DNA from: Candidatus Melainabacteria bacterium SSGW_16
GTDB taxonomy: Bacteria; Cyanobacteriota; Vampirovibrionia; 2-02-FULL-35-15
Direction: 5' to 3'
DNA: 64,000 bases
Assembly: GCA_004769085.1 (NCBI GenBank)
Contig: DUDS01000042.1
Span: forward strand, 1 to 64,000
In this document: in pieces, positions 16,287 through 24,910 of the stretch
Numbering within the stretch: the first letter of the stretch is position 1
Layout of the letters: each line of letters starts with the position of its first letter
Translations under genes and position numbers: made by a program
The notes under the pieces: model-generated
What the model saw: the letters and a program-made list of their open reading frames with translations, nothing else
Told to the model about the DNA's origin: nothing
Databases searched by the model: none

Positions 16287-17813
16287 ATGAAAAGCCTTAT
16301 CTGGAAAGTATTCAAATATAAAATAAATGAGCTGGCAGGTATAGATATTCGATCTCTGGCTGCTCTTAGAATAGCAATAGGAATTCTGGTTATATTGGAT
16401 CTGATCTTACGTTCAAGAGATCTAGAAGCATTTTACACAGATAACGGTATCCTACCAAGGGCACTTCTTATAAGCAAATATATAAGTCAATGGAACATTT
16501 CCATACACCTTATTAATGGAAATGTTTATTTTCAGCAGATTTTATTTATCACAGAAGGAATATTTGCTGTTTGTTTTTTAATAGGATTTAAAACTCGTCT
16601 GGCAACCATTCTTATTTGGTTTTTTCACTCATCGCTTCATATTCGCAACCCGCTAATTTTATATGGTGGTGATGATGCTATCCGACTTTTACTTTTCTGG
16701 AGTATGTTCTTACCTATGAATGGAAAATGGTCAATAGATTCTGTTAAGCGCTCTGATTCATTCAAATACCCACAACAAATTTTATCATTTGCCACACTTG
16801 CTCTTCTTATACAACCTGCTTTAGTTTACATCTTTACTGCACTACTCAAATCAGGCACGGAATGGCATGAAGATGGAACAGCAATATACAAAGCACTTGT
16901 AAATGATCAAGCAGCACTACCATTTGGTATTTTTCTTTCGCAGTTCCCTAATCTATTAAAACTTCTTACATACTATGTTTGGTGGCTTGAATCTATAGGA
17001 CCATTTTTTTTATTTTTTCCTTTTTTTACTGGACAGATCCGCATTATAACAATAATTCTTTTCTGTTTATTGCAGCTAGGAATAGGGAGTTCTTTAAGGC
17101 TGGAATTATTCCCATGGACTAGCTGTGCCATGATGATTATATATTTGCCTTGTAGTTTCTGGGACTATGTCCATTTAAAATTTTATAAACCAAACTCTCT
17201 TATCAGAAGATTAAACAACAATATTTATACGCTGGTTAACAATATTCCTCTTAAGCAGTTTTACACATATCAAACACCTCTTTTTATTAAGGATTCACTT
17301 ATTCTGCCTATAATTTACAATCTCATGGTTGGTTTCTTTTTAATTTATGTTTTAGCCTTTAATATAAACAATGTAAAACTAATCATAAAAATTCCAATAA
17401 ATGCATACATCATGGGAAGAGTTTTAAATATTAATCAACGTTGGGGAATGTACACTGTCTTAAGCAATACTCCTGCATGGACTGAAATTGTAGGCAGGTT
17501 AGCCAATGATACATTTATAGATCTGAAAAGTAATAACCCAATAAAATCAATGGATTTCACTAAACCAAAAATAATTTCATCAACCTATAAAAGTGCCAGA
17601 TGGTTATTTTATATAGCACGTTTACCAGAATTGGATTTAAATCTAAAATGCATTTATCTTGGTCGTTATTTGTGCAACAGCTGGAATAAAACTCACTCCA
17701 GAGAAGAAGCACTAAAAGAGATTGAGATTTTTATAGTAAAAGAAAATACTTTAGAGGCTGACGAATCAAACAGATACGAAAAGGTATCTTTCTATAAGTC
17801 AGAATGCAGGTAG
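16287..17813 (+). CDS. HTTM-domain polytopic membrane protein 1
   Basis: A 508-residue membrane protein of the HTTM family, the transmembrane module shared with vitamin K-dependent gamma-carboxylase. Recognisable segments: GIDIRSLAALRIAIGILVILDLILR (first helix), FYTDNGILPR, RLATILIWFFHSSLHIRNPLILYGGDDAIRLLLFW, and the post-membrane part with NINQRWGMY, KSARW and GRYLCNSWN. HTTM proteins of bacteria mostly have no known substrate; carboxylase activity is not implied. It is followed 15 bp later by a paralogue with the same architecture, so the two may form a heteromer. Confidence 0.85.
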   Translation: MKSLIWKVFKYKINELAGIDIRSLAALRIAIGILVILDLILRSRDLEAFYTDNGILPRALLISKYISQWNISIHLINGNVYFQQILFITEGIFAVCFLIGFKTRLATILIWFFHSSLHIRNPLILYGGDDAIRLLLFWSMFLPMNGKWSIDSVKRSDSFKYPQQILSFATLALLIQPALVYIFTALLKSGTEWHEDGTAIYKALVNDQAALPFGIFLSQFPNLLKLLTYYVWWLESIGPFFLFFPFFTGQIRIITIILFCLLQLGIGSSLRLELFPWTSCAMMIIYLPCSFWDYVHLKFYKPNSLIRRLNNNIYTLVNNIPLKQFYTYQTPLFIKDSLILPIIYNLMVGFFLIYVLAFNINNVKLIIKIPINAYIMGRVLNINQRWGMYTVLSNTPAWTEIVGRLANDTFIDLKSNNPIKSMDFTKPKIISSTYKSARWLFYIARLPELDLNLKCIYLGRYLCNSWNKTHSREEALKEIEIFIVKENTLEADESNRYEKVSFYKSECR

Positions 17814-17828
17814 AATAATTTATCATTT

Positions 17829-19346
17829 ATGAAAATGTTTCCCATAAAAAATGTTTTGGAAATGATCCTTGGAATAGATGTTAGGTCGTTGGCTATTTTT
17901 AGAATCTGCTTGGCTATAGTTGTTATTGCTGATTTAATCTTACGATTCGAGGATATTGAAATCTTCTTTACTGATTATGGAGCCTTTCCTAGAATCTTTC
18001 AGATGGACAAGTTAGCCAGTCCCTGGGATATCTCAATTCACTTTATTAGTGGTACTTATGCATTTCAGGTGATATTGTTTCTGCTTCATGGAATTAGTGC
18101 TATGTTTTTGTTATTTGGTTATAAAACCCGCTTTGCAACAGTTCTTGTCTGGATTTTTAATCACTCATTGTATTTCAGAAATCCAGCCATTACTTATGCG
18201 GGTGACATCATCTTAAGATTAATACTTTTTTGGAGTATGTTTTTACCTCTCGGGGTGAAATATTCCATTGATAGCTTAATGAATCCAGATAAAGAACAAC
18301 CAAAGCAAATATTTTCTATTGGTAGTACAGCTATTCTTTTACAGGTAGCTTTTGTATATTTTTTTGCTGCTCTTCTGAAAACCGGAGCTGAATGGCATGA
18401 AACAGGAAATGCAGTTAGTCATGCGCTATCTGATATAAAGATAGTAAAACCTTTTGGTTTATTTATTAAAAATTATCCTTTAATTACAAACTCGCTTACT
18501 TATTTTGTTTACTGGCTTGAATTTCTTGGTCCAGTATTTTTATTTATCCCTGTATGGAACCCTATATTCAGGATTATATTACTCATTTTATTTACTACTA
18601 TTCAGATTGGCTTTGGTTTATGTTTAAATTTACAGCTTTTTCCTTTTGAGAGTTCTTTAATGATGGTGCCTTTTATCCCAGGCATTGTCTGGGATAAGTT
18701 GTTTTATTCTTTTAAAGATTTCAAATCAAAATTTGATATAGTTAAAAATAATTTTGTATCCGAATTAATCACAAATAAATTATTCCTGGCACTTATTGAA
18801 ATATTTCCACCTTCAAGGCCTAATATTAAATCACCACTTGCTCTAGAAATAATAGCAGCTTGTTTACTTATATTCGTAACCATATCAAACATAAGTACAG
18901 TATATAAAAAAATTAAAATCCCTGATGAATTCAAATGGATTAATCCTACGCTCGGATTAACCCAGAAGTGGGCCATGTTTGCTTCGCCTTTATCTTCAGC
19001 AGGATGGTATATTTTTTCAGGTATACTTTCAGACGGAAGTAATATTGATTTAAACAAAAACGGTGAACCAGTATCGTTTGAAACACCTACACTTATTTCA
19101 AAGACTTATAAAAATACCCGATGGGTAAATTTTACGACCCATTTAAGAACCAAGGAAAGATCATTAAAGTGTTTTTATTTCTCAAGATATCTTTGCCATA
19201 AGTGGAATAGTATAAATCGTGGCACAAATAAAGAATTAAAAGACATTGAAATAATTTTTATGAAACTGTTTATTAATAAAGATTTAACAATAACAGGACC
19301 AGAAAGAATTACACTCTGGAAACTAAGCTGCCAGTCAAACTACTGA
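17829..19346 (+). CDS. HTTM-domain polytopic membrane protein 2 (tandem paralogue)
   Basis: A 505-residue paralogue of the preceding gene, sharing order and motifs (GIDVRSLAIFRICLAIVVIADLILR, FFTDYGAFPR, RFATVLVWIFNHSLYFRNPAITYAGDIILRLILFW, GLTQKWAMF, NTRWVNF, SRYLCHKWN) but clearly diverged. About eight hydrophobic helices are followed by a ~120-residue C-terminal soluble part. The tandem arrangement suggests an old duplication that is kept for a joint function. Its 3' end overlaps the convergent asd gene by 12 bp. Confidence 0.85.
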   Translation: MKMFPIKNVLEMILGIDVRSLAIFRICLAIVVIADLILRFEDIEIFFTDYGAFPRIFQMDKLASPWDISIHFISGTYAFQVILFLLHGISAMFLLFGYKTRFATVLVWIFNHSLYFRNPAITYAGDIILRLILFWSMFLPLGVKYSIDSLMNPDKEQPKQIFSIGSTAILLQVAFVYFFAALLKTGAEWHETGNAVSHALSDIKIVKPFGLFIKNYPLITNSLTYFVYWLEFLGPVFLFIPVWNPIFRIILLILFTTIQIGFGLCLNLQLFPFESSLMMVPFIPGIVWDKLFYSFKDFKSKFDIVKNNFVSELITNKLFLALIEIFPPSRPNIKSPLALEIIAACLLIFVTISNISTVYKKIKIPDEFKWINPTLGLTQKWAMFASPLSSAGWYIFSGILSDGSNIDLNKNGEPVSFETPTLISKTYKNTRWVNFTTHLRTKERSLKCFYFSRYLCHKWNSINRGTNKELKDIEIIFMKLFINKDLTITGPERITLWKLSCQSNY

Positions 19347-20375
19347 GATCTTTAAAAGATTTTGTTTTAAGAGTTCTTCAGCAATTCTGACAGCATTTAA
19401 TGCTGCACCAATTCTTAGGTTATCAGCAACAATCCACATGTTGAAAGTATTTGGATTAGACTTATCTTCCCTGATGCGACCAATATAAACAGGATCTGTC
19501 CCGGCAATATCAATTGCCATAGGATATTTTGATTCTGAAGGTTCATCAAAAACTTCTAAGTCAGGAAAACCTTTAAATGCTTTTAAAATTTGTTCTTTAG
19601 TAGCTGGATGATTTAACTCAACATTTACACTCTCACTATGACCTATATAAACTGGCACTCTTACAGCAGTACAGGTAATACTCAAGTCAGGTAGTTCAAG
19701 TATTTTCCTGGATTCATTTATAACCTTTGCTTCTTCTTTTGTATAACCATCTTCAAGAAAAGTGTCAATGTGTGGAATTACATTAAATGCAAATTTTCTG
19801 TTAATAGCTTTAAAACTATAGTTATTCTCTGAAAGATGGTTTTTTGATTGCTCAGTAAGCTCGTCCATTGCAGACTTACCTGCTCCAGATACACTCTGAT
19901 AAGTACTTACTATAACCCTTTTCAAACCAGCCAGTTTATGAAGGGCTTTAAGGGGAACAACAAGCTGAGCAGTAGTACAGTTAGGATTTGCAATTATACC
20001 TTTGTGTTTTTTCAACACATGATCATTTACTCCTGCTACAACAAGAGGTACATTTTGTTCCATTCTGAAAGCTGAGCTATTGTCTATTATTACTGCACCA
20101 GCCTTAACAGCATGAGGTGCAAGCTCCTTACTCACAGAAGCTCCTGCAGAAGCAAGAACAATATCAACATCTTTAAAACTATTTTTTGTTGCAAGTTCAA
20201 CCTTGTATTCCTTCCCCTGAAACTGAACCATTTTACCAACAGATTTTTCAGATGCCAGAAGTTTTAAACTACTAATCGGAAAATTTCTTTGTTCCAGAAT
20301 TTCTAGAAACTTACGGCCTACATTTCCAGTAGCACCAAGGATTGCAAGGCGAATTTTATGCTCTTGTTGAACCAT
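19335..20375 (-). CDS. asd: Aspartate-semialdehyde dehydrogenase
   Basis: A 346-residue enzyme that reduces aspartyl phosphate to aspartate semialdehyde in Lys/Thr/Met and peptidoglycan precursor synthesis. N-terminal nucleotide-binding GATGNVG (14-20), catalytic cysteine C133 in NPNCTTAQ, and substrate-binding/histidine region VRVPVYIGHSESVNVEL. Full length. dapA, the next pathway step, lies 270 bp away on the other strand. TAATAT (20382-20387) ends 6 nt before the ATG. Confidence 0.95.
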   Translation of the reverse strand: MVQQEHKIRLAILGATGNVGRKFLEILEQRNFPISSLKLLASEKSVGKMVQFQGKEYKVELATKNSFKDVDIVLASAGASVSKELAPHAVKAGAVIIDNSSAFRMEQNVPLVVAGVNDHVLKKHKGIIANPNCTTAQLVVPLKALHKLAGLKRVIVSTYQSVSGAGKSAMDELTEQSKNHLSENNYSFKAINRKFAFNVIPHIDTFLEDGYTKEEAKVINESRKILELPDLSITCTAVRVPVYIGHSESVNVELNHPATKEQILKAFKGFPDLEVFDEPSESKYPMAIDIAGTDPVYIGRIREDKSNPNTFNMWIVADNLRIGAALNAVRIAEELLKQNLLKISVV

Positions 20376-20381
20376 ACCTGT

Positions 20382-20387
20382 ATATTA
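20382..20387 (-). promoter_or_regulatory. -10-like element of asd
   Basis: TAATAT on the minus strand, 6 nt before the asd ATG, with no Shine-Dalgarno sequence in the intervening bases. Confidence 0.35.
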
Positions 20388-20428
20388 CAACAAAATTGTT
20401 ACAAGAGTCTGTAAACAAATCCCGAATG

Positions 20429-20525
20429 AGCCAAATTAGCCTATTTATCCATCTGGCTGAGCGACGAAGGGTCCGTCAGTTCTTGGATAGAGGAGCGAAA
20501 GCCAGATGTTGGTAAATGGGCTCAC
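20429..20525. repeat. Interspersed palindromic repeat, family A, copy 2
   Basis: Inverted relative to the copy at 1813-1905; the 45-bp core 20455-20499 is identical. The terminal inverted repeats are clearer here: TGAGCC...TCTGGCT at the left end, and AGCCAGATG followed by TTGGTAAATGGGCTCA at the right. It lies in the asd-dapA intergenic region and contains no ORF of note. Confidence 0.8.
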
Positions 20526-20646
20526 CTGTAAAATTTACACCCCCTTATTAAATTGCCTTAAAGGGAGTAACTGAAAATCCTAAACAAAAAATAAAATCCA
20601 TTGACGATTATCAGATGTCAATATATAGTTATTAGCTAAAACACTG

Positions 20647-21549
20647 ATGAAAAACCCTTTTGGACAAATACTTACTGCAATGGTCACGCCTTTTAATAGT
20701 GACCTTAAAATTGACTTTGAATCAACAGAAAAACTGATAGATCACCTTATTAAAAATGGAACAGACAGTATAGTCGTAGCAGGGACAACCGGAGAGAGTC
20801 CTACACTGTCTCACGATGAAGAAAGAGAGCTTTGTAAATTTGTTAAAAAATGTGTAGGTAATAAGGTGAAATTTATTCTTGGAGCTGGTTCTAATTCCAC
20901 ACAAACTGCTGTTGAAGCAACAAAAGAAGCTGAAAAACTTGATGTTGACGGAATATTGTCAGTGGTTCCTTACTACAACAAACCAAATCAGTCAGGGCTT
21001 TTAAAACACTTTGGTGAAATTGCAAAAAGTACTTCACTTCCTATAATTCTCTATAACATTCCTGGTCGTACAGGAATTAATATGGATCCAGTAACAACTG
21101 CTGATCTTGCTTACAAACATAAAAATATAATTGGTTACAAGGATGCAACAGGGAATCTTGAACAAACCTCAATGGTAATACAACTTGCCCATGATGAGTT
21201 CCTTATATATAGCGGTGATGACAGTTTAACCCTTCCAATGTTATCTATAGGTGCAATTGGTGTAATAAGCGTAGCCAGCCATATTGTAGGAAATGAAATT
21301 AAAGAGATGATAAATTCCTACTTTGCGGGTAAAATAAATTCAGCAAAGGAAATACACAACAAACTTTTTCTGCTTTTCAAAGCATTGTTCAAGCAACCAA
21401 ATCCAACATGTATAAAAGCAGCTCTTGAAATTTTGGGAATATGCAAATCAGATTTAAGGCCACCGCTGGTCAAATTAAATGAAAATGAACTAAATGAACT
21501 CAAACAAATAATAAATAAAACATGTAAAAAGCAACTCGTTACCAAATAA
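20647..21549 (+). CDS. dapA: 4-hydroxy-tetrahydrodipicolinate synthase
   Basis: A 300-residue TIM-barrel aldolase that condenses pyruvate with aspartate semialdehyde. Motifs: AMVTPF at the N-terminus, GTTGESPTLSHDE, catalytic Tyr in LYNIPGRTG (Y136) and the Schiff-base lysine K165 in IGYKDATG. The length is normal. The pathway neighbour asd is divergent, so the lysine/diaminopimelate genes are grouped but not in one operon. Confidence 0.96.
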   Translation: MKNPFGQILTAMVTPFNSDLKIDFESTEKLIDHLIKNGTDSIVVAGTTGESPTLSHDEERELCKFVKKCVGNKVKFILGAGSNSTQTAVEATKEAEKLDVDGILSVVPYYNKPNQSGLLKHFGEIAKSTSLPIILYNIPGRTGINMDPVTTADLAYKHKNIIGYKDATGNLEQTSMVIQLAHDEFLIYSGDDSLTLPMLSIGAIGVISVASHIVGNEIKEMINSYFAGKINSAKEIHNKLFLLFKALFKQPNPTCIKAALEILGICKSDLRPPLVKLNENELNELKQIINKTCKKQLVTK

Positions 21550-21644
21550 CCAAAAAGTTTTAAAACCAGCAAAAGTCAAAGCACATCGGTGTAATGGCAT
21601 GGTATGTAAAAAAAGAAAGGTGAAACTGATAAAAAATAGCTTAT

Positions 21645-23432
21645 ATGACCACAAACAAAACAAATGGCAACACAGAAAAGAAAGTCCGCAAAATAATTAG
21701 GCGGGATGACAAGACAGTTGTAGTTACATCCGGAGAAGAATCAAACGGACATGTAACCATAATGCCAGGTGAAAAAGTAAAGGTTATACCTCTTGGAGGT
21801 ATGTGCGAGATTGGAAAAAACACCTGGATAATTGAGTCTCAAAATGAAATGGTAATCATTGACGGAGGACTTGCATTCCCGTCAGATGGGATGCCAGGTG
21901 TTGAAATTGTGCTGCCAGATATCAGTTACCTGGTTCAAAACAGAAACAAAATAAAAGGGCTTGTAATTACCCATGGGCATGAAGATCACATAGGCGGCAT
22001 TGTTCCAATGCTGAAACAGTTTGACATTCCTATAATTTACGGACCTTCTCTTGCTATCGGGCTTCTTGAAGAAAAATTAAAAGAAGCACAACTTACTGAC
22101 AAAACAACTTTAATCAAAGGGAGACCAAGACAGACTTTTAAAATCGGTTCACTTGCTTTTACCTATGTCAGAAACACTCACTCAATTGCTGACAGCTTTT
22201 CACTCATAATTCATACACCTGCGGGAAAAATCGTTCATTCGGGAGATTTTAAATTTGATTTTACTCCTGTTGATGGTGAATTCTTTGATGTTTACACACT
22301 GGCAAAAGCAGGTGAAGATGGTGTAATTATGTTAATCAGTGACAGCACAAATGTTGAAAGAGAAGGTTATACCCCTTCAGAAAGATCTGTTTATAAAAGA
22401 CTTGAGGAAGAATTCCATAATGCTCCTGGAAGAATAGTGATCACTACATTTGCATCACAGGTTCACAGAATAAGACAGATACTAGATATTTGTCAGAAGG
22501 TTGAGAGAAAAGTAGCAATTATAGGACGATCAATGCTTACGCTTGCTACTATATCGCGGGAACTTGGTCATATGAAATTCCCTGACGGGCTTTTAATTAA
22601 CCTTGACGATGTTAATAAACTCCCTGATGAAAAAATTGTAATTCTTACTACAGGTTCACAAGGCGAGCCTTTATCAGCACTTACCAGAATGGCATTTGAT
22701 GAACACAGACAGATTTCAATACAGCCAAAAGATACAATCATAATTTCAGCAACACCAATCCCTGGAAATGAAAGAGCTGTTTCAAATGTAGTAAATGCAT
22801 TGAGTGCAAAAGGTGCTCACGTAGTATATGGCAGAGATGCTGGTGTACACGTCTCTGGTCATGCATGCAAAGAAGAACAAAGAATGCTTTTAAATATAGT
22901 AAAACCAAAATATTTTCTGCCTGCACACGGAGAATACAGAATGCTTGTGCTGCATGGAAAAATTGGTGTTGAATGTGGTGTCGATCCTAACAACGTATTC
23001 CTAATGGAAAACGGTGATGTACTTGAACTAACAAATGAATCAGCAAAATTAAACGGGCAGGTCCCGGCTGGAATTATTATGGTGGATAGCACCCGAATAG
23101 GAGATATTGATGAACAAATAATTGAACAAAGACACAAGCTGGCATCTGAAGGACTATTAAGTATCATGACTACTATACAAAATGGAGAGGCACTTCCAGA
23201 ACCAACTGTTGAAGCAAAGGGCCTTGTGCTAGCACAGGAAGATACAACCCATGGACAGTTTTTAACAGATGCAAAAAAGACAGTAATGAATACCATAAAT
23301 GAAAATCTGAAAAAGAATATAAAGGATATTGAACAAATTAAAGAAAAGGTTAAAGCTGAATTAACAAAACTTATCCATAAGGAGTTAAAGAGGGAACCCT
23401 TGCTCCAGATAGTTATACTTGAATCTAAATAA
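21645..23432 (+). CDS. rnj: Ribonuclease J
   Basis: A 595-residue beta-CASP metallo-beta-lactamase nuclease with endo- and 5'-exonuclease activity in RNA turnover. Metal-binding motif THGHEDHIGG (H110, H112, D114, H115), HSGDFKFD, the beta-CASP motifs SDSTN, TTGSQGEPLSAL and ATPIPGNE, and the C-terminal HVSGHA and PAHGEYRML, followed by the C-terminal domain. An N-terminal ~45-residue basic extension (KKVRKIIRRDDKT...) precedes the catalytic core; such tails occur in cyanobacterial and actinobacterial enzymes. Confidence 0.95.
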   Translation: MTTNKTNGNTEKKVRKIIRRDDKTVVVTSGEESNGHVTIMPGEKVKVIPLGGMCEIGKNTWIIESQNEMVIIDGGLAFPSDGMPGVEIVLPDISYLVQNRNKIKGLVITHGHEDHIGGIVPMLKQFDIPIIYGPSLAIGLLEEKLKEAQLTDKTTLIKGRPRQTFKIGSLAFTYVRNTHSIADSFSLIIHTPAGKIVHSGDFKFDFTPVDGEFFDVYTLAKAGEDGVIMLISDSTNVEREGYTPSERSVYKRLEEEFHNAPGRIVITTFASQVHRIRQILDICQKVERKVAIIGRSMLTLATISRELGHMKFPDGLLINLDDVNKLPDEKIVILTTGSQGEPLSALTRMAFDEHRQISIQPKDTIIISATPIPGNERAVSNVVNALSAKGAHVVYGRDAGVHVSGHACKEEQRMLLNIVKPKYFLPAHGEYRMLVLHGKIGVECGVDPNNVFLMENGDVLELTNESAKLNGQVPAGIIMVDSTRIGDIDEQIIEQRHKLASEGLLSIMTTIQNGEALPEPTVEAKGLVLAQEDTTHGQFLTDAKKTVMNTINENLKKNIKDIEQIKEKVKAELTKLIHKELKREPLLQIVILESK

Positions 23433-23475
23433 GTCTAGTAATCTTTTAACACTTTTGTGGTATTAATTCATTAGT

Positions 23476-23718
23476 ATGTTTTTAACCAATTTGAAAAACT
23501 CAAATGTTCATGAAATTGATATAAAGGAAATTCCTGAAAATAAACTTATAGGCAGATTACTTCTTGAGCAAACCATAAAATACCCGGGCGATATTGTAGT
23601 TATTGACGGGAAAAGCTATATTACTGTCGAAAAAATAAATCATTATTATTTTGATGGCTTGAAATATCAGTTTGCAAAAACAAGCCTGATAGTAAGATCA
23701 TTAGAAAGATTCTGCTAA
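23476..23718 (+). CDS. Small hypothetical protein, 80 aa
   Basis: A compact protein with no recognised domain. The sequence IGRLLLEQTIKYPGDIVVIDGKSYITVEK looks like a small beta-rich fold, with further strands around YYFDGLKYQFAKTSLIV. It starts 43 bp after rnj and ends flush against the convergent ftsY stop with no bases between. The order rnj-orf-ftsY might help link it to RNA or membrane-targeting processes, but nothing in the sequence shows this. Confidence 0.6.
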   Translation: MFLTNLKNSNVHEIDIKEIPENKLIGRLLLEQTIKYPGDIVVIDGKSYITVEKINHYYFDGLKYQFAKTSLIVRSLERFC

Positions 23719-24654
23719 TTAAGCAATTAATCCTTCCAAATACTCATCAAAAGTAAACTCTGCTATATCATCTATTTGTTCACCAGTACCAATAAACTTA
23801 ACAGGAAGAGAAAGTTTTGACATTATGTTTAATACCACCCCGCCCTTACTTGAACTGTCAAGCTTAGCAAGTACAATGCCTGAAAGCCCAATTGCTTTCT
23901 GAAAAAGTTCTGCCTGTGTAATTGCATTTTGTCCTATTGATGCATCAATCACAATAAGGTTTTCTTTTTTACTGGTTGCTGCATTCTTATCAATAATGGT
24001 ATTTATTTTCTTTAATTCTTCCATTAAATTTACCTGTGAGTGAAGCCTTCCTGCAGTATCAACAATAAGCAAGTCATATTTTTCATTTTTAGCCTTTTCA
24101 ATTGCACCATATACAACAGCATCAGGTTTTTTTATACCTTCAGGAGAATAAATATCAACCTGTGCTTTCTCTGACCAGATTAATAACTGATTTTCTGCTG
24201 CTGCACGAAAAGTATCTGCCGCTGCAATTAAAACCTTGTGTCCATCATCTTTAAATTTTTTTGCTAATTTCCCTATAGAAGTAGTTTTTCCTGAACCATT
24301 AACTCCTACAACAAGAAAAATATTTAACTGTTCAGGTATTAAACTAATTTTATTAAGTAATTTATTTACAGATTGCCCTAGTAGTGTTCTTACTATTTCT
24401 TTGATTTTTATATTAAGTTCAGCTTTTTCAATATTTTCTGATTTAATCTCATTTTTCAATTCTGAAACAATTTTATTTGACAGATCAAAGCCAATATCCG
24501 ATTTAATCAGCTTCTCAAGGATGGATTCATAATAATCTTCATTTAAATCAATATGAATTTTCTCAATGGCAACCTGATCAGTATCTAGGACCGATCTTGT
24601 CTTAAAAAGAGCTTCTTTTATTTTAAGCAGATTGTCAGTAAGCCAGTTTTTCAT
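23719..24654 (-). CDS. ftsY: Signal recognition particle receptor FtsY
   Basis: A 311-residue SRP GTPase that docks ribosome-nascent chain-SRP complexes to the membrane. The N domain (residues ~1-100) is followed by the G domain: G1 VVGVNGSGKTTSIGKLA (P-loop 117-125), AADTFRAAAENQL (G2), DTAGRLHSQVNLMEEL (G3), LAKLDSSSKGG (G4) and FIGTGEQIDDIAEF (closing motif). The acidic A domain is almost absent, as in many non-enteric bacteria. Confidence 0.95.
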   Translation of the reverse strand: MKNWLTDNLLKIKEALFKTRSVLDTDQVAIEKIHIDLNEDYYESILEKLIKSDIGFDLSNKIVSELKNEIKSENIEKAELNIKIKEIVRTLLGQSVNKLLNKISLIPEQLNIFLVVGVNGSGKTTSIGKLAKKFKDDGHKVLIAAADTFRAAAENQLLIWSEKAQVDIYSPEGIKKPDAVVYGAIEKAKNEKYDLLIVDTAGRLHSQVNLMEELKKINTIIDKNAATSKKENLIVIDASIGQNAITQAELFQKAIGLSGIVLAKLDSSSKGGVVLNIMSKLSLPVKFIGTGEQIDDIAEFTFDEYLEGLIA

Positions 24655-24669
24655 TGGTTACAAGAAAAT

Positions 24670-24687
24670 ATTATCTAATAAGATAAT
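24670..24687. promoter_or_regulatory. 18-bp inverted repeat between ftsY and DUF4127 promoters
   Basis: ATTATCT-AATA-AGATAAT, a perfect 7-bp inverted repeat just upstream of a TATAAT facing right and within the ftsY leader. The position would suit an operator acting on both divergent genes; no binding protein can be named. Confidence 0.3.
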
Positions 24688-24691
24688 CGCT

Positions 24692-24697
24692 TATAAT
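24692..24697 (+). promoter_or_regulatory. -10 element at the original DUF4127 start
   Basis: Perfect TATAAT 6 nt before the ATG at 24704, which is now a duplicated gene start separated from the gene body by repeat B. It looks like the ancestral leaderless promoter of the DUF4127 gene. Confidence 0.5.
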
Positions 24698-24703
24698 TTT
24701 ATT

Positions 24704-24735
24704 ATGCAAAACAATAAAGAGATTGCGTTTCTACC
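24704..24735 (+). repeat. Direct repeat (left): duplicated 5' end of the DUF4127 gene
   Basis: These 32 bp match 24879-24910 at 29 positions, the first 23 being identical, and encode the same start MQNNKEIA. Reading on from this ATG gives 62 unrelated codons through the repeat element, so this copy is a decapitated gene start rather than a gene. Confidence 0.8.
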
Positions 24736-24876
24736 TACCGCCTGCTTGCTCATAATTCGCTTCGCAGGCTTTGCAAAATACATCTATTTGGTACCTCTTA
24801 CAACCTTTTACAGATTTTACCGAATAAATCGGGTAAAATCCTTCCTTAGTAATTCGTTTAGTTGGGATTCTTTAAC
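24731..24876. repeat. Interspersed structured repeat, family B, copy 1
   Basis: Shares ordered blocks with 55274-55429 and with the reverse complement of 33113-33270: TACCGCC, CTTCG, GGCTTTGCA, TTACA, CAGATTTTACCG and AAAATC. It contains a perfect hairpin GATTTTACC/GGTAAAATC (24813-24840). It sits exactly between two 32-bp direct repeats, as expected for an inserted element. Its TACCGCC end faces ftsY. Confidence 0.75.
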
Positions 24877-24878
24877 AT

Positions 24879-24910
24879 ATGCAAAACAATAAAGAGATTG
24901 CATTATTACC
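24879..24910 (+). repeat. Direct repeat (right): start of the intact DUF4127 gene
   Basis: Right-hand partner of 24704-24735. It contains the ATG and first ten codons of the intact gene. Such a long duplication is more than most transposases make. Confidence 0.8.

Noticed and set aside
18704-19057. 117-codon open frame antisense to the second HTTM gene
   Set aside because: Fully inside a well-supported gene on the other strand, with no family similarity.
22859-23296. 145-codon open frame antisense to rnj
   Set aside because: Ser/Cys-rich shadow of a strongly conserved gene; no motif, promoter or ribosome-binding site.
24704-24892. 62-codon ORF beginning MQNNKEIA upstream of DUF4127
   Set aside because: The first ~11 codons are a duplicated gene start; the rest is translation through repeat B, so it is not a separate protein gene.
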